This document shows, piece after piece, positions 47,401 to 55,411 of a DNA stretch of 64,000 nucleotides. The notes beneath the pieces are model-generated. The model made no database searches, was not told the DNA's origin, and saw only the letters and a program-made list of their open reading frames with translations. Source of the DNA: Streptococcus sp. VT 162 (GTDB lineage: Bacteria; Bacillota; Bacilli; Lactobacillales; Streptococcaceae); assembly GCA_000688775.2 (NCBI GenBank), contig CP007628.2:310001-374000 (forward strand). Reading direction: 5' to 3'. The position numbers and the translations under genes were made by a program. The number at the start of each line of letters is the position of its first letter. Positions within the stretch are counted from its first letter, which is position 1.

Positions 47401-48537
47401 ATGAACAATACTGAATTTTATGATCGTCTGGGGGTGTCAAAAAACGCTTCGGCAGACGAGATCAAAAAGGCTTATCGTAAGCTTTCAAAAAAATACCACC
47501 CAGATATCAACAAGGAGCCTGGTGCTGAGGAAAAATACAAGGAAGTTCAAGAAGCCTATGAGACTTTGAGTGACGACCAAAAACGTGCAGCCTACGACCA
47601 ATATGGTGCTGCAGGTGCCAACGGTGGCTTTGGTGGTGCTGGCGGTTTTGGTGGCTTTGACGGAGCAGGTGGCTTCGGTGGTTTTGAAGATATCTTTTCA
47701 AGTTTTTTCGGGGGAGGCGGAGCTTCACGCAATCCAAACGCTCCTCGTCAAGGGGATGATCTCCAGTACCGTGTGAACTTGACCTTTGAAGAAGCCATCT
47801 TCGGAGCTGAAAAAGAAGTTAAGTACAACCGTGAAGCAAGCTGTCGTACCTGTAATGGATCTGGTGCTAAGCCAGGGACAAGTCCAGTCACTTGTGGACG
47901 CTGTCATGGCGCTGGTGTCATTAATGTCGATACGCAGACTCCGCTTGGTATGATGCGACGTCAAGTAACTTGTGATGTCTGTCATGGTCGCGGAAAAGAA
48001 ATCAAGGATCCATGTACAACTTGTCATGGAACAGGTCATGAAAAACAAGCTCATAGCGTACATGTGAAAATTCCTGCTGGTGTGGAAACTGGTCAACAAA
48101 TTCGCCTAGCTGGTCAAGGTGAAGCAGGCTTTAACGGTGGGCCTTACGGAGACTTGTATGTAGTGGTTTCAGTAGAAGCCAGCGATAAGTTTGAACGTGA
48201 AGGAACAACTATTTTCTACAAGTTAAATCTTAATATTGTCCAAGCTACTCTTGGAGATACTGTGGAAATTCCAACCGTGCATGGAGATGTTGAATTGGTT
48301 ATCCCAGAAGGAACACAGACTGGCAAGAAATTCCGTCTACGTGGTAAGGGAGCACCTAGCCTTCGTGGCGGTGCCGTTGGTGACCAATATGTTACTGTCA
48401 ATGTCGTGACTCCGACAGGTTTGAACGACCGCCAAAAAGCAGCGCTTAAAGAATTCGCAGCTGCAGGTGACTTGAAAGTCAATCCAAAGAAAAAAGGCTT
48501 CTTTGATCATATAAAAGATGCCTTTGAAGGAGAATAA
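47401..48537 (+). CDS. dnaJ: Chaperone DnaJ (Hsp40)
   Basis: DnaJ delivers clients to DnaK and stimulates its ATPase. The product is 378 residues, a type I J-protein. The J domain has KKYHPDINK with the HPD motif, then a Gly/Phe-rich segment (about 75-110), four CxxCxGxG zinc-binding motifs ([32 protein letters not shown]) and the C-terminal substrate domains. The ATG lacks a strong ribosome site, unlike dnaK, in line with a lower amount. Confidence 0.97.
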   Translation: MNNTEFYDRLGVSKNASADEIKKAYRKLSKKYHPDINKEPGAEEKYKEVQEAYETLSDDQKRAAYDQYGAAGANGGFGGAGGFGGFDGAGGFGGFEDIFSSFFGGGGASRNPNAPRQGDDLQYRVNLTFEEAIFGAEKEVKYNREASCRTCNGSGAKPGTSPVTCGRCHGAGVINVDTQTPLGMMRRQVTCDVCHGRGKEIKDPCTTCHGTGHEKQAHSVHVKIPAGVETGQQIRLAGQGEAGFNGGPYGDLYVVVSVEASDKFEREGTTIFYKLNLNIVQATLGDTVEIPTVHGDVELVIPEGTQTGKKFRLRGKGAPSLRGGAVGDQYVTVNVVTPTGLNDRQKAALKEFAAAGDLKVNPKKKGFFDHIKDAFEGE

Positions 48538-48540
48538 ACT

Positions 48541-48564
48541 AAAAAGAGCCGAGTGGCTCTTTTT
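48541..48564 (+). terminator. Terminator of dnaJ
   Basis: AAAAAGAGCC and GGCTCTTTTT around GAGT. Confidence 0.92.
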
Positions 48565-48635
48565 AAAGCGTAAACCAGCTATATCCCATCAACTATACAC
48601 CACAATTGAGACAACTCATTCACCGTTTCATAACT

Positions 48636-48787
48636 AATACTCTTCGAAAATCTCTTCAAACCGCGTCAACGTCGCCTTGCGTATATATGTAACTGACTTC
48701 GTCAGTCTTATCTACAACCTCAAAACAGTGTTTTGAGCAACCTGCGGCTAGTTTCTTAGTTTGCTCTTTGATTTTCATTGAGTATAA
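48636..48787. repeat. BOX element (boxA-boxB-boxC)
   Basis: The left end ATACTCTTCGAAAATCTC is the boxA start. The middle carries boxB with TGACTTCGTCAG and CAAAACAGTGTTTTG hairpin parts. The right end TTTGATTTTCATTGAGTAT is boxC. This is the pneumococcal BOX repeat, a mobilised intergenic element. It lies between the dnaJ terminator and the convergent gene at 48977. The rest of 48565-48955 holds two hairpins (48825-48852 and 48858-48882) and no gene. Confidence 0.93.
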
Positions 48788-48953
48788 ATCAAATACTTTC
48801 CCAGACTTTTCGCTGTAATGAAAACACCTGAAACCGATTGATTTCAGGTGTCCGGACACTTTGAGGCCTAGGCTCAAAGTTTAGGTATGGAGCTTCGAAG
48901 AAGGTCGCTACCGTCCGTCATTACTTAAGGAAAGTCTTAAGAAATCTATAAAC

Positions 48954-48980
48954 TAAAAAGAGCCATCGGGCTCTTTTTAC
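48954..48980 (-). terminator. Terminator of the HIT operon
   Basis: AAAAAGAGCC and GGCTCTTTTT around ATCG. Same stem as the dnaJ terminator; it serves the minus-strand gene and overlaps its last bases. Confidence 0.85.
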
Positions 48981-49264
48981 TTATCCTCAAGCTCCTGTGT
49001 TTCTTTTACCACAGTTAGTCTAGTTTGGAAATCTTTTTCCAAGACTTTGAACTTGTAGGTCAAATCTTTTTGGTATTCCTTGATAAGGGCTTTTTGTTGG
49101 TCGATGATTTGTAGGCTGTTTTGGATGATATCCAAATCATCCTTGATAGCTTCGACGCGGTCAGTTGTATCTAGCACTTCATCCTGAATGGCTTGGCGAT
49201 TTTTCACGACAAAATAACTTCCGGCTGCAGCTCCTGCAAATAGCAATAGATTGGATAGTTTCAT
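48977..49264 (-). CDS. Small membrane-anchored coiled-coil protein
   Basis: The product is 95 residues. An N-terminal helix (NLLLFAGAAAGSYFVVKNRQ) would span the membrane and is followed by a long amphipathic coil (residues 30-92) rich in Asp, Gln and Lys. It resembles YtxH-type proteins but is not assigned. It follows the HIT gene by nine bases and is probably co-transcribed. Confidence 0.7.
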   Translation of the reverse strand: MKLSNLLLFAGAAAGSYFVVKNRQAIQDEVLDTTDRVEAIKDDLDIIQNSLQIIDQQKALIKEYQKDLTYKFKVLEKDFQTRLTVVKETQELEDK

Positions 49265-49273
49265 GGCAACTCC

Positions 49274-49684
49274 TTAAGCGTTTTTAATGGTTTCAGCGAC
49301 TTGGGCAAGTTTGTCAAAGTCAGGTTCGTGGGCGATAAAGTCAATCTTGAGGTCATCTTCTGCACCGTAGCGGGGTACGAGATGCACGTGAGTATGAAAG
49401 ACTGTTTGACCAGCAACTTCCTCACAGTTGGCGATGATATTCATGCCGACAGCCTTGGTAGCCTTCATGACTTTTTGAGCCACTGTTGGCACTTGGGCAA
49501 AGAGTTGGCTGGCACTTGCAGCATCCATCTCCAAAAGATTGCGATAGTGCTCTTTTGGTACAATGAGGGTGTGTCCAGGCGTTACTTGAGAGATATCAAG
49601 AAAGGCAAGAACATGCTCATCTTCGTATACTTTTGAAGCAGGAATCTCCCCTGCGATGATCTTACAAAAAATGCAATCTGACAT
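49274..49684 (-). CDS. hit: HIT-family nucleotide-binding protein
   Basis: The product is 136 residues from the ATG at 49684, with AGAGGTGG upstream. It opens CIFCKIIAGEIPASKVYED and has the histidine triad in the form HTHVHLVPRY near residue 99-103. Family members hydrolyse purine nucleoside phosphoramidates (AMP-lysine, AMP-NH2). The gene is divergent from ecsAB across a 67-base region holding both promoters. Confidence 0.93.
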   Translation of the reverse strand: MSDCIFCKIIAGEIPASKVYEDEHVLAFLDISQVTPGHTLIVPKEHYRNLLEMDAASASQLFAQVPTVAQKVMKATKAVGMNIIANCEEVAGQTVFHTHVHLVPRYGAEDDLKIDFIAHEPDFDKLAQVAETIKNA

Positions 49685-49714
49685 AAAATCCACCTCTACT
49701 GTATTGAATTTTGA

Positions 49715-49720
49715 TATAAT
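49715..49720 (+). promoter_or_regulatory. Extended -10 for ecsAB
   Basis: TATAAT preceded by TGA, 32 bases before the ATG. A reverse TATAAT (49734-49729) on the minus strand can serve the HIT gene; the two overlap back to back. Confidence 0.6.
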
Positions 49721-49751
49721 ATAGCTACATTATACCAGATTCGGAGAAAAT

Positions 49752-50483
49752 ATGTTAGAAATTAAAAACCTGACAGGTGGCTATGTTCACGTCCCTGTCT
49801 TGAAAGATGTGTCCTTTACCGTTGAAAGTGGGCAGTTGGTCGGTTTAATTGGTCTCAATGGTGCTGGGAAATCAACGACAATTAATGAGATCATTGGTCT
49901 GTTGACACCTTACAGTGGGGAAATCAAGATTAACGGTCTCACCCTGCGAGAAGATGCGACCAGCTATCGCAAGCAGATTGGCTATATCCCAGAAACGCCT
50001 AGTCTGTATGAGGAATTGACCCTCAGGGAGCATATCGAGACGGTTGCCATGGCCTATGGTATTGAGCAAAAAGTGGCTTTTGATCGTGTGGAACCTTTGT
50101 TAAAAATGTTTCGTTTGGATCAAAAATTAGACTGGTTTCCAGTACATTTCTCAAAAGGGATGAAGCAGAAGGTCATGATTATCTGTGCTTTTGTGGTGGA
50201 TCCGAGTCTTTTCATCGTTGATGAGCCTTTTCTTGGGCTCGATCCGCTGGCCATTTCTGACTTGATTCAGCTTCTAGAAGTGGAAAAGCAAAAAGGCAAG
50301 TCCATTCTCATGAGTACCCACGTGCTAGACTCAGCAGAAAAGATGTGTGATGCCTTTGTCATTCTCCACAAGGGAGAGGTTCGGGCTCAGGGGAATCTCC
50401 AGCAACTGCGCGAGACCTTTAGCATGCCTGAAGCGAGTTTGAATGATATTTACTTGGCTCTGACCAAAGAGGAGGAGCTATGA
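49752..50483 (+). CDS. ecsA: ABC transporter ATP-binding protein EcsA
   Basis: The product is a 243-residue ABC ATPase with Walker A GLNGAGKST (about 34-42), signature SKGMKQK and Walker B LFIVDEPFLGLD. In B. subtilis EcsAB affects protein secretion, intramembrane proteolysis and competence; pneumococcal homologues behave as housekeeping transporters of unclear cargo. The stop overlaps the ecsB start. Confidence 0.88.
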   Translation: MLEIKNLTGGYVHVPVLKDVSFTVESGQLVGLIGLNGAGKSTTINEIIGLLTPYSGEIKINGLTLREDATSYRKQIGYIPETPSLYEELTLREHIETVAMAYGIEQKVAFDRVEPLLKMFRLDQKLDWFPVHFSKGMKQKVMIICAFVVDPSLFIVDEPFLGLDPLAISDLIQLLEVEKQKGKSILMSTHVLDSAEKMCDAFVILHKGEVRAQGNLQQLRETFSMPEASLNDIYLALTKEEEL

Positions 50484-51529
50484 AAGACTTGTTTTTAAAG
50501 CGAAAGCAGGCTTTTCGTAAGGAGTGTGTCAGTTATCTGCGCTATGTTCTCAATGACCACTTTGTCTTGTTCCTGCTAGTTCTCATCGGTTTTCTAGCTT
50601 ACCAGTACAGTCAACTCCTGCAACATTTTCCTGAAAACCACTGGCCTATTCTCTTGTTTTTAGTAATAGTATCTATCTTGCTTTTGGCTTGGGGAGGAAT
50701 CGCGACCTACATGGAAGGACCTGACAAGCTCTTTCTCTTAGTCAGTGAAGAGGAGGTTAAGTCTCACCTCAAAGGGCAGACAGTGCGCTCACTAGTCTTT
50801 TGGCTCTTTGTCCAAACCCTTTTCTTGCTTTTATTTGCGCCCTTATTTTTAGCCATGGGTTATGGCTTGCCAGTTTTTCTGGTCTATGTGCTTTTATTGG
50901 GAGTAGTAAAATATCTCCTCTTTCGTCAAAAGGCCAGCAAATTTTGTACTGAAACTGGCCTCGACTGGGACTATGTCATTGCCCAAGAAAGCAAGCGCAA
51001 GCAAGTCTTGCTTCGTTTCTTTGCTCTCTTTACTCAGGTCAAGGGGGTTTCAAATAGTGTCAAACGTCGCGCTTATCTGGATTTTATCCTTAAAGCAGTT
51101 CAGAAAGTGCCGAGCAAGATTTGGCAAAACCTCTATCTTCGTTCTTATCTGCGAAATGGAGATCTCTTTGCCCTCAGTCTCCGTCTCTTACTCCTATCCT
51201 TGTTAGCTGTGATCTTCATCGAGCAATCCTGGATCGCGACAGCAGTAGTAGTTTTATTTAACTATCTCCTGCTCTTTCAGTTACTGGCCCTCTATCATGC
51301 CTTTGACTACCAGTACTTGACTCAGCTCTTTCCACTAGAAAAAGGGGAGAAAGAGAAGGGATTGAAACAGATTGTGCTTGGTGTGGGAAGTGCAGTTCTT
51401 TTGCTGGAATTGCTAGTCGGAGCAGTGGTTTTTCAAGAAAAAATAGCCTTGTTGGCTCTTGTAGGGGCTAGTCTCTTCCTACAATTGTTTTATTTGCCTT
51501 ACCAACTAAAAAGATTGGTTGACGAATAG
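50480..51529 (+). CDS. ecsB: ABC transporter membrane protein EcsB
   Basis: The product is 349 residues with about six to eight hydrophobic segments (VLFLLVLIGFLAYQYS, WPILLFLVIVSILLLAWGG, LFVQTLFLLLFAPLFLAMG and others, each quoted in part). A cytoplasmic region with KVPSKIWQNLYLRSYLRNGD is conserved in EcsB. It partners EcsA by overlap. In S. pneumoniae the blp bacteriocin locus follows this gene; here ccrZ follows after 47 bases. Confidence 0.85.
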   Translation: MKDLFLKRKQAFRKECVSYLRYVLNDHFVLFLLVLIGFLAYQYSQLLQHFPENHWPILLFLVIVSILLLAWGGIATYMEGPDKLFLLVSEEEVKSHLKGQTVRSLVFWLFVQTLFLLLFAPLFLAMGYGLPVFLVYVLLLGVVKYLLFRQKASKFCTETGLDWDYVIAQESKRKQVLLRFFALFTQVKGVSNSVKRRAYLDFILKAVQKVPSKIWQNLYLRSYLRNGDLFALSLRLLLLSLLAVIFIEQSWIATAVVVLFNYLLLFQLLALYHAFDYQYLTQLFPLEKGEKEKGLKQIVLGVGSAVLLLELLVGAVVFQEKIALLALVGASLFLQLFYLPYQLKRLVDE

Positions 51530-51576
51530 ACCAAAAACTAGTAGAATAGTAAGGAAACTTTATACGGAGGAAAGAA

Positions 51577-52371
51577 ATGGACTTGGGTGATAATGAGCTA
51601 ACGCTGACCCCTATCCCTGGGAAGAGTGGCAAAGCTTATATGGGAAGCTACCCTGATGGGAAGCGCGTCTTTGTAAAAATGAACACCTCTCCAATCCTAC
51701 CTGGGCTAGCCAGAGAACAAATCGCTCCTCAATTACTATGGACTCGTCGTTTGCCAGATGGCCGTGATATGTGTGCTCAGGAATGGCTGACGGGTAAAAT
51801 CTTGACCCCTTACGATATGAATCGCAAGCAGATTATCAATATCTTGAACCGCCTTCACCGCTCGCGTCCTTTGATGAAGCAGTTGAGCCGTTTGGGATAC
51901 ACCATGGAAACACCAGTTGATTTGCTACGTTCTTGGCAGCAAGGGGTTCCAGAAATCTTGAAGCAGAATCACTATTTGAACAGTGTGATTGCGGAGCTAG
52001 GTAAGACGGTTCCAGGTTTTAGGGAAGACCATGCAACGATTGTGCACGGGGATCTTCGTCATAGTAATTGGATTGAAACAGAGAGTGGACTCGTTTATCT
52101 AGTGGATTGGGATTCGGTTCGTCTGACGGATCGTATGTTTGATGTGGCGCATTTGCTATGCCACTACATTCCGGATCATCAGTGGCGCCAATGGTTGAGA
52201 GACTACGGCTATAAGTACAATCAGACAGTGTTAGATAAATTGTATTGGTATGGTCAGTATTCTTATTTGAACCAGATTGCCAAATACTGTGAAAATCAAG
52301 ATTTAGACAATGTAAACCGGGAGATTTATGCCTTGCGCGTCTTCCGTGACAAGTATGGAAAGAAGAGATGA
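51577..52371 (+). CDS. ccrZ: Cell-cycle regulator CcrZ, phosphotransferase-family kinase
   Basis: CcrZ couples division to DnaA-dependent replication start in pneumococcus and works at midcell with FtsZ. The product is 264 residues with the aminoglycoside-phosphotransferase-like kinase fold. The catalytic loop is HGDLRHSN (157-164) and the metal-binding Asp is in DWDSV (177-181). Both are intact. It overlaps trmB by four bases (ATGA). Confidence 0.9.
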   Translation: MDLGDNELTLTPIPGKSGKAYMGSYPDGKRVFVKMNTSPILPGLAREQIAPQLLWTRRLPDGRDMCAQEWLTGKILTPYDMNRKQIINILNRLHRSRPLMKQLSRLGYTMETPVDLLRSWQQGVPEILKQNHYLNSVIAELGKTVPGFREDHATIVHGDLRHSNWIETESGLVYLVDWDSVRLTDRMFDVAHLLCHYIPDHQWRQWLRDYGYKYNQTVLDKLYWYGQYSYLNQIAKYCENQDLDNVNREIYALRVFRDKYGKKR

Positions 52372-53003
52372 GAGTTAGAAATCGTAAAGGGGCGACAGAA
52401 TTACTAGAGGCCAATCCTCAGTATGTGGTCCTCAATCCCTTGGAAGCTAAAGGGAAATGGCGAGACTTGTTTGGAAATGATCATCCTATTCATGTAGAGG
52501 TTGGAAGTGGGAAAGGGGCCTTCGTATCAGGAATGGCCAAGCAAAATCCTGACATCAACTACATTGGGATTGATATCCAAAAGTCGGTATTGAGTTATGC
52601 CTTGGATAAGGTATTAGAAGTTGGAGTGCCCAACATCAAGTTGCTGTGGGTAGATGGTTCAGATCTGACCGACTACTTTGAAGACGGTGAGATTGATCGT
52701 CTCTACCTAAACTTTTCAGATCCCTGGCCTAAAAAACGCCATGAAAAACGTCGTTTGACTTACAAGAGTTTCTTGGATACCTTCAAGCGCATCTTGCCTG
52801 AGAATGGGGAAATCCATTTCAAGACAGACAATCGTGGCTTGTTTGAGTACAGTCTAGTGAGCTTTTCTCAGTATGGGATGAAACTTAATGGGGTTTGGCT
52901 AGACTTGCATGCCAGTGATTTTGAAGGCAATGTCATGACAGAGTATGAGCAAAAATTCTCCAGCAAGGGTCAAGTGATCTACCGAGTTGAGGCAGAATTT
53001 TAA
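52368..53003 (+). CDS. trmB: tRNA (guanine-N7)-methyltransferase
   Basis: The enzyme methylates G46 in the tRNA variable loop using S-adenosylmethionine. The product is 211 residues. The SAM site is [12 protein letters not shown] (about 43-54), followed by [15 protein letters not shown], and the family motif [16 protein letters not shown] is complete. Confidence 0.95.
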   Translation: MRVRNRKGATELLEANPQYVVLNPLEAKGKWRDLFGNDHPIHVEVGSGKGAFVSGMAKQNPDINYIGIDIQKSVLSYALDKVLEVGVPNIKLLWVDGSDLTDYFEDGEIDRLYLNFSDPWPKKRHEKRRLTYKSFLDTFKRILPENGEIHFKTDNRGLFEYSLVSFSQYGMKLNGVWLDLHASDFEGNVMTEYEQKFSSKGQVIYRVEAEF

Positions 53004-53040
53004 GAAATAGCTTGAAAACCAGCCGTTTGAGTGCTAATGC

Positions 53041-53069
53041 TTTACATAAATTGACAAACGTGCTATACT
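53041..53069 (+). promoter_or_regulatory. Promoter of the rimP-nusA-infB operon
   Basis: TTTACA (53041-53046) and TATACT (53064-53069) with a 17-bp spacer. A 7-bp hairpin (AGAGGCG and CGCCTCT, 53091-53117) follows in the leader. Confidence 0.6.
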
Positions 53070-53129
53070 GATAGTAAGAATATGAGAAAGAGAGGCGGGG
53101 AAATATCTTCGCCTCTTGCTTATGAGGAG

Positions 53130-53609
53130 GTGGACACAATCGCAACAATCGTAGAATTAGTCAGAGAAGTTGTAGAACCTGTCATCCAAGCACCTTTCGA
53201 GCTCGTGGATATCGAGTATGGAAAGATTGGCAGTGACATGATTCTCAGTATTTTTGTAGATAAACCCGAAGGAATTACCTTGAACGACACGGCAGACTTG
53301 ACAGAAATCATCAGTCCTGTTCTAGACACCATCAAGCCCGATCCCTTCCCAGAACAATATTTCCTAGAAATCACCAGTCCAGGCTTGGAACGTCCTTTGA
53401 AAACCAAGGATGCTGTCGCTGGAGCGGTTGGGAAATACATCCATGTCGGGCTCTACCAAGCCATCGATAAGCAAAAAGTCTTTGAAGGAACCTTGGTATC
53501 CTTTGAAGAGGACGAGTTGACCATGGAATATATGGACAAGACACGTAAGAAAACCGTCCAAATTCCATACAGTTTAGTATCAAAAGCACGTTTAGCAGTA
53601 AAACTATAG
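53130..53609 (+). CDS. rimP: Ribosome maturation factor RimP
   Basis: RimP helps assemble the 30S subunit. The product is 159 residues from the GTG at 53130, the length usual in pneumococcus. The N-terminal domain carries [21 protein letters not shown] (in part) and [12 protein letters not shown], and an Sm-like C-domain ends [12 protein letters not shown]. The start is uncertain: AGGAGG at 53125-53130 touches the GTG, leaving no normal spacing. An ATG at 53082 lies within a few bases of the predicted transcript start. Confidence 0.9.
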   Translation: MDTIATIVELVREVVEPVIQAPFELVDIEYGKIGSDMILSIFVDKPEGITLNDTADLTEIISPVLDTIKPDPFPEQYFLEITSPGLERPLKTKDAVAGAVGKYIHVGLYQAIDKQKVFEGTLVSFEEDELTMEYMDKTRKKTVQIPYSLVSKARLAVKL

Positions 53610-53651
53610 AAAAGAAAGGATAGCTTTTGAGGATTCAAAAGTAAAAAGAAC

Positions 53652-54788
53652 ATGAGTAAAGAAATGCTAGAGGCCTTCCGCATTTTGGAAGAAGACAAGG
53701 GTATCAAAAAAGAAGACATCATCGACGCAGTAGTAGAGTCGCTTCGTTCCGCTTATCGCAGACGCTATGGTCAATCTGACAGCGTAGCTATCGACTTCAA
53801 TGAAAAGACAGGTGACTTTACTGTCTATACTGTTCGTGAAGTTGTAGATGAAGTATTTGATAGCCGTTTGGAAATCAGCTTGAAAGATGCCCTTGCCATT
53901 AATTCAGCCTATGAGCTTGGTGACAAAATCAAGTTTGAAGAAGCACCAGCTGAGTTTGGTCGTGTAGCAGCCCAATCTGCTAAACAAACCATCATGGAAA
54001 AAATGCGCAAGCAAACACGTGCCATCACCTACAATACTTATAAGGAACATGAACAAGAAATCATGTCTGGTACAGTAGAACGATTTGACAACCGCTTTAT
54101 CTATGTCAACCTTGGCAGCATTGAAGCCCAATTGTCAAAACAAGACCAAATCCCTGGAGAAGTGTTTGCTTCCCACGACCGTATCGAAGTTTATGTCTAC
54201 AAGGTTGAAGACAACCCTCGTGGTGTCAACGTCTTTGTTAGCCGTAGCCATCCAGAAATGATCAAACGCTTGATGGAACAAGAAATTCCAGAAGTTTACG
54301 ATGGAACTGTTGAAATTATGAGCGTAGCCCGTGAAGCTGGTGACCGTACGAAAGTTGCTGTTCGTAGCCACAATCCAAACGTGGACGCTATCGGGACAAT
54401 CGTTGGACGTGGTGGTGCTAATATCAAGAAAATCACCAGCAAATTCCACCCAGCTCGTTACGATGCTAAGAGCGACCGCATGATTCCTGTCGAAGAAAAC
54501 ATCGACGTTATCGAGTGGGTAGCAGATCCAGCTGAGTTTATCTACAATGCCATCGCACCGGCAGAGGTTGACCAAGTTATCTTTGATGAAAATGACAGCA
54601 AACGTGCCTTGGTCGTTGTACCTGATAACAAGCTATCTCTTGCCATCGGTCGTCGTGGACAAAACGTTCGCTTGGCAGCTCATTTGACAGGTTACCGTAT
54701 CGATATCAAGTCTGCAAGTGAATTTGAAGCTATGGAAGAAGCAGGTCAAGTTGATTACGCAGCTGCGGATGAATTGACAGAAGAATAA
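53652..54788 (+). CDS. nusA: Transcription termination/antitermination factor NusA
   Basis: NusA binds RNA polymerase and modulates pausing and termination. The product is 378 residues. An N-terminal polymerase-binding domain (1-125) is followed by S1 (about 132-200) and two KH domains, with GRGGANIKKIT and AIGRRGQNVRLAA as the KH loops. The acidic repeats of proteobacterial NusA are absent, as normal for Firmicutes. Confidence 0.97.
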   Translation: MSKEMLEAFRILEEDKGIKKEDIIDAVVESLRSAYRRRYGQSDSVAIDFNEKTGDFTVYTVREVVDEVFDSRLEISLKDALAINSAYELGDKIKFEEAPAEFGRVAAQSAKQTIMEKMRKQTRAITYNTYKEHEQEIMSGTVERFDNRFIYVNLGSIEAQLSKQDQIPGEVFASHDRIEVYVYKVEDNPRGVNVFVSRSHPEMIKRLMEQEIPEVYDGTVEIMSVAREAGDRTKVAVRSHNPNVDAIGTIVGRGGANIKKITSKFHPARYDAKSDRMIPVEENIDVIEWVADPAEFIYNAIAPAEVDQVIFDENDSKRALVVVPDNKLSLAIGRRGQNVRLAAHLTGYRIDIKSASEFEAMEEAGQVDYAAADELTEE

Positions 54789-54809
54789 AAGCTGCTAGAG
54801 GAGGGAAAG

Positions 54810-55103
54810 ATGAAAACAAGAAAAATCCCTTTGCGCAAGTCTGTTGTATCCAATGAAGTGATTGATAAGCGTGATTTGCTCCGCATTGTCAAGAACAAAG
54901 AAGGACAGGTCTTTATCGATCCGACAGGCAAGGCCAATGGCCGTGGCGCTTATATCAAGCTAGACAATGCAGAAGCCCTAGAGGCAAAAAAGAAGAAAGT
55001 CTTTAACCGCAGCTTTAACATGGAAGTGGAAGAAAGCTTTTATGACGAGTTGATCGCTTATGTAGATCACAAAGTGAAAAGAAGAGAGTTAGGACTTGAA
55101 TAA
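54810..55103 (+). CDS. rnpM: YlxR/RnpM RNA-binding protein
   Basis: The product is 97 residues, basic, with the DUF448 pattern. In place of the textbook RxCxxxR start it has TRKIPLRKSVVSNEVIDKRD (quoted in part), then LLRIVKNKEGQVFIDPTGKANGRGAYI. RnpM was recently described as a modulator of RNase P. The usual cysteine is replaced by a non-Cys residue here. It overlaps the next gene by eight bases. Confidence 0.88.
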   Translation: MKTRKIPLRKSVVSNEVIDKRDLLRIVKNKEGQVFIDPTGKANGRGAYIKLDNAEALEAKKKKVFNRSFNMEVEESFYDELIAYVDHKVKRRELGLE

Positions 55104-55395
55104 GCAAAAGATAAGCAATCTCTTGGGACTTGCTCAGCGAGCAGGCCGGATCATATCAGGTGAGGAATTGGTGGTCAAGGCCATCCAAGACCAGAAAGCC
55201 AAGCTAGTCTTTCTAGCCCATGATGCTGGTCCCAATCTGACCAAGAAGATTCAAGACAAAAGTGACTATTATCAAGTAGAAGTTATAACCGTGTTTTCAA
55301 CACTGGAATTAAGCATAGCAGTCGGAAAATCGAGAAAGGTTTTGGCTGTGACAGATGCTGGATTTACAAAGAAAATGAGGTCTCTTATGGAATAG
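55096..55395 (+). CDS. YlxQ, L7Ae-family ribosomal protein-like
   Basis: The product is 99 residues and starts with TTG inside the end of rnpM. The L7Ae/L30e kink-turn-binding fold is suggested by [17 protein letters not shown] and [18 protein letters not shown]. Its role in the nusA-infB operon is unknown. No better start with a ribosome site is seen. Confidence 0.85.
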   Translation: MNKQKISNLLGLAQRAGRIISGEELVVKAIQDQKAKLVFLAHDAGPNLTKKIQDKSDYYQVEVITVFSTLELSIAVGKSRKVLAVTDAGFTKKMRSLME

Positions 55396-55411
55396 AAGAG
55401 GAGGACATGAT

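Noticed and set aside
47177..47440. An 87-codon minus-strand open frame in the dnaK-dnaJ spacer
   Set aside because: It overlaps the start of dnaJ, has no ribosome site or promoter, and its residues show no domain pattern.
53029..53037. GAGTGCTAA, identical to a CIRCE half-site, just before the rimP promoter
   Set aside because: The matching left arm is absent, so it is not a CIRCE operator; a 9-bp chance match is likely.
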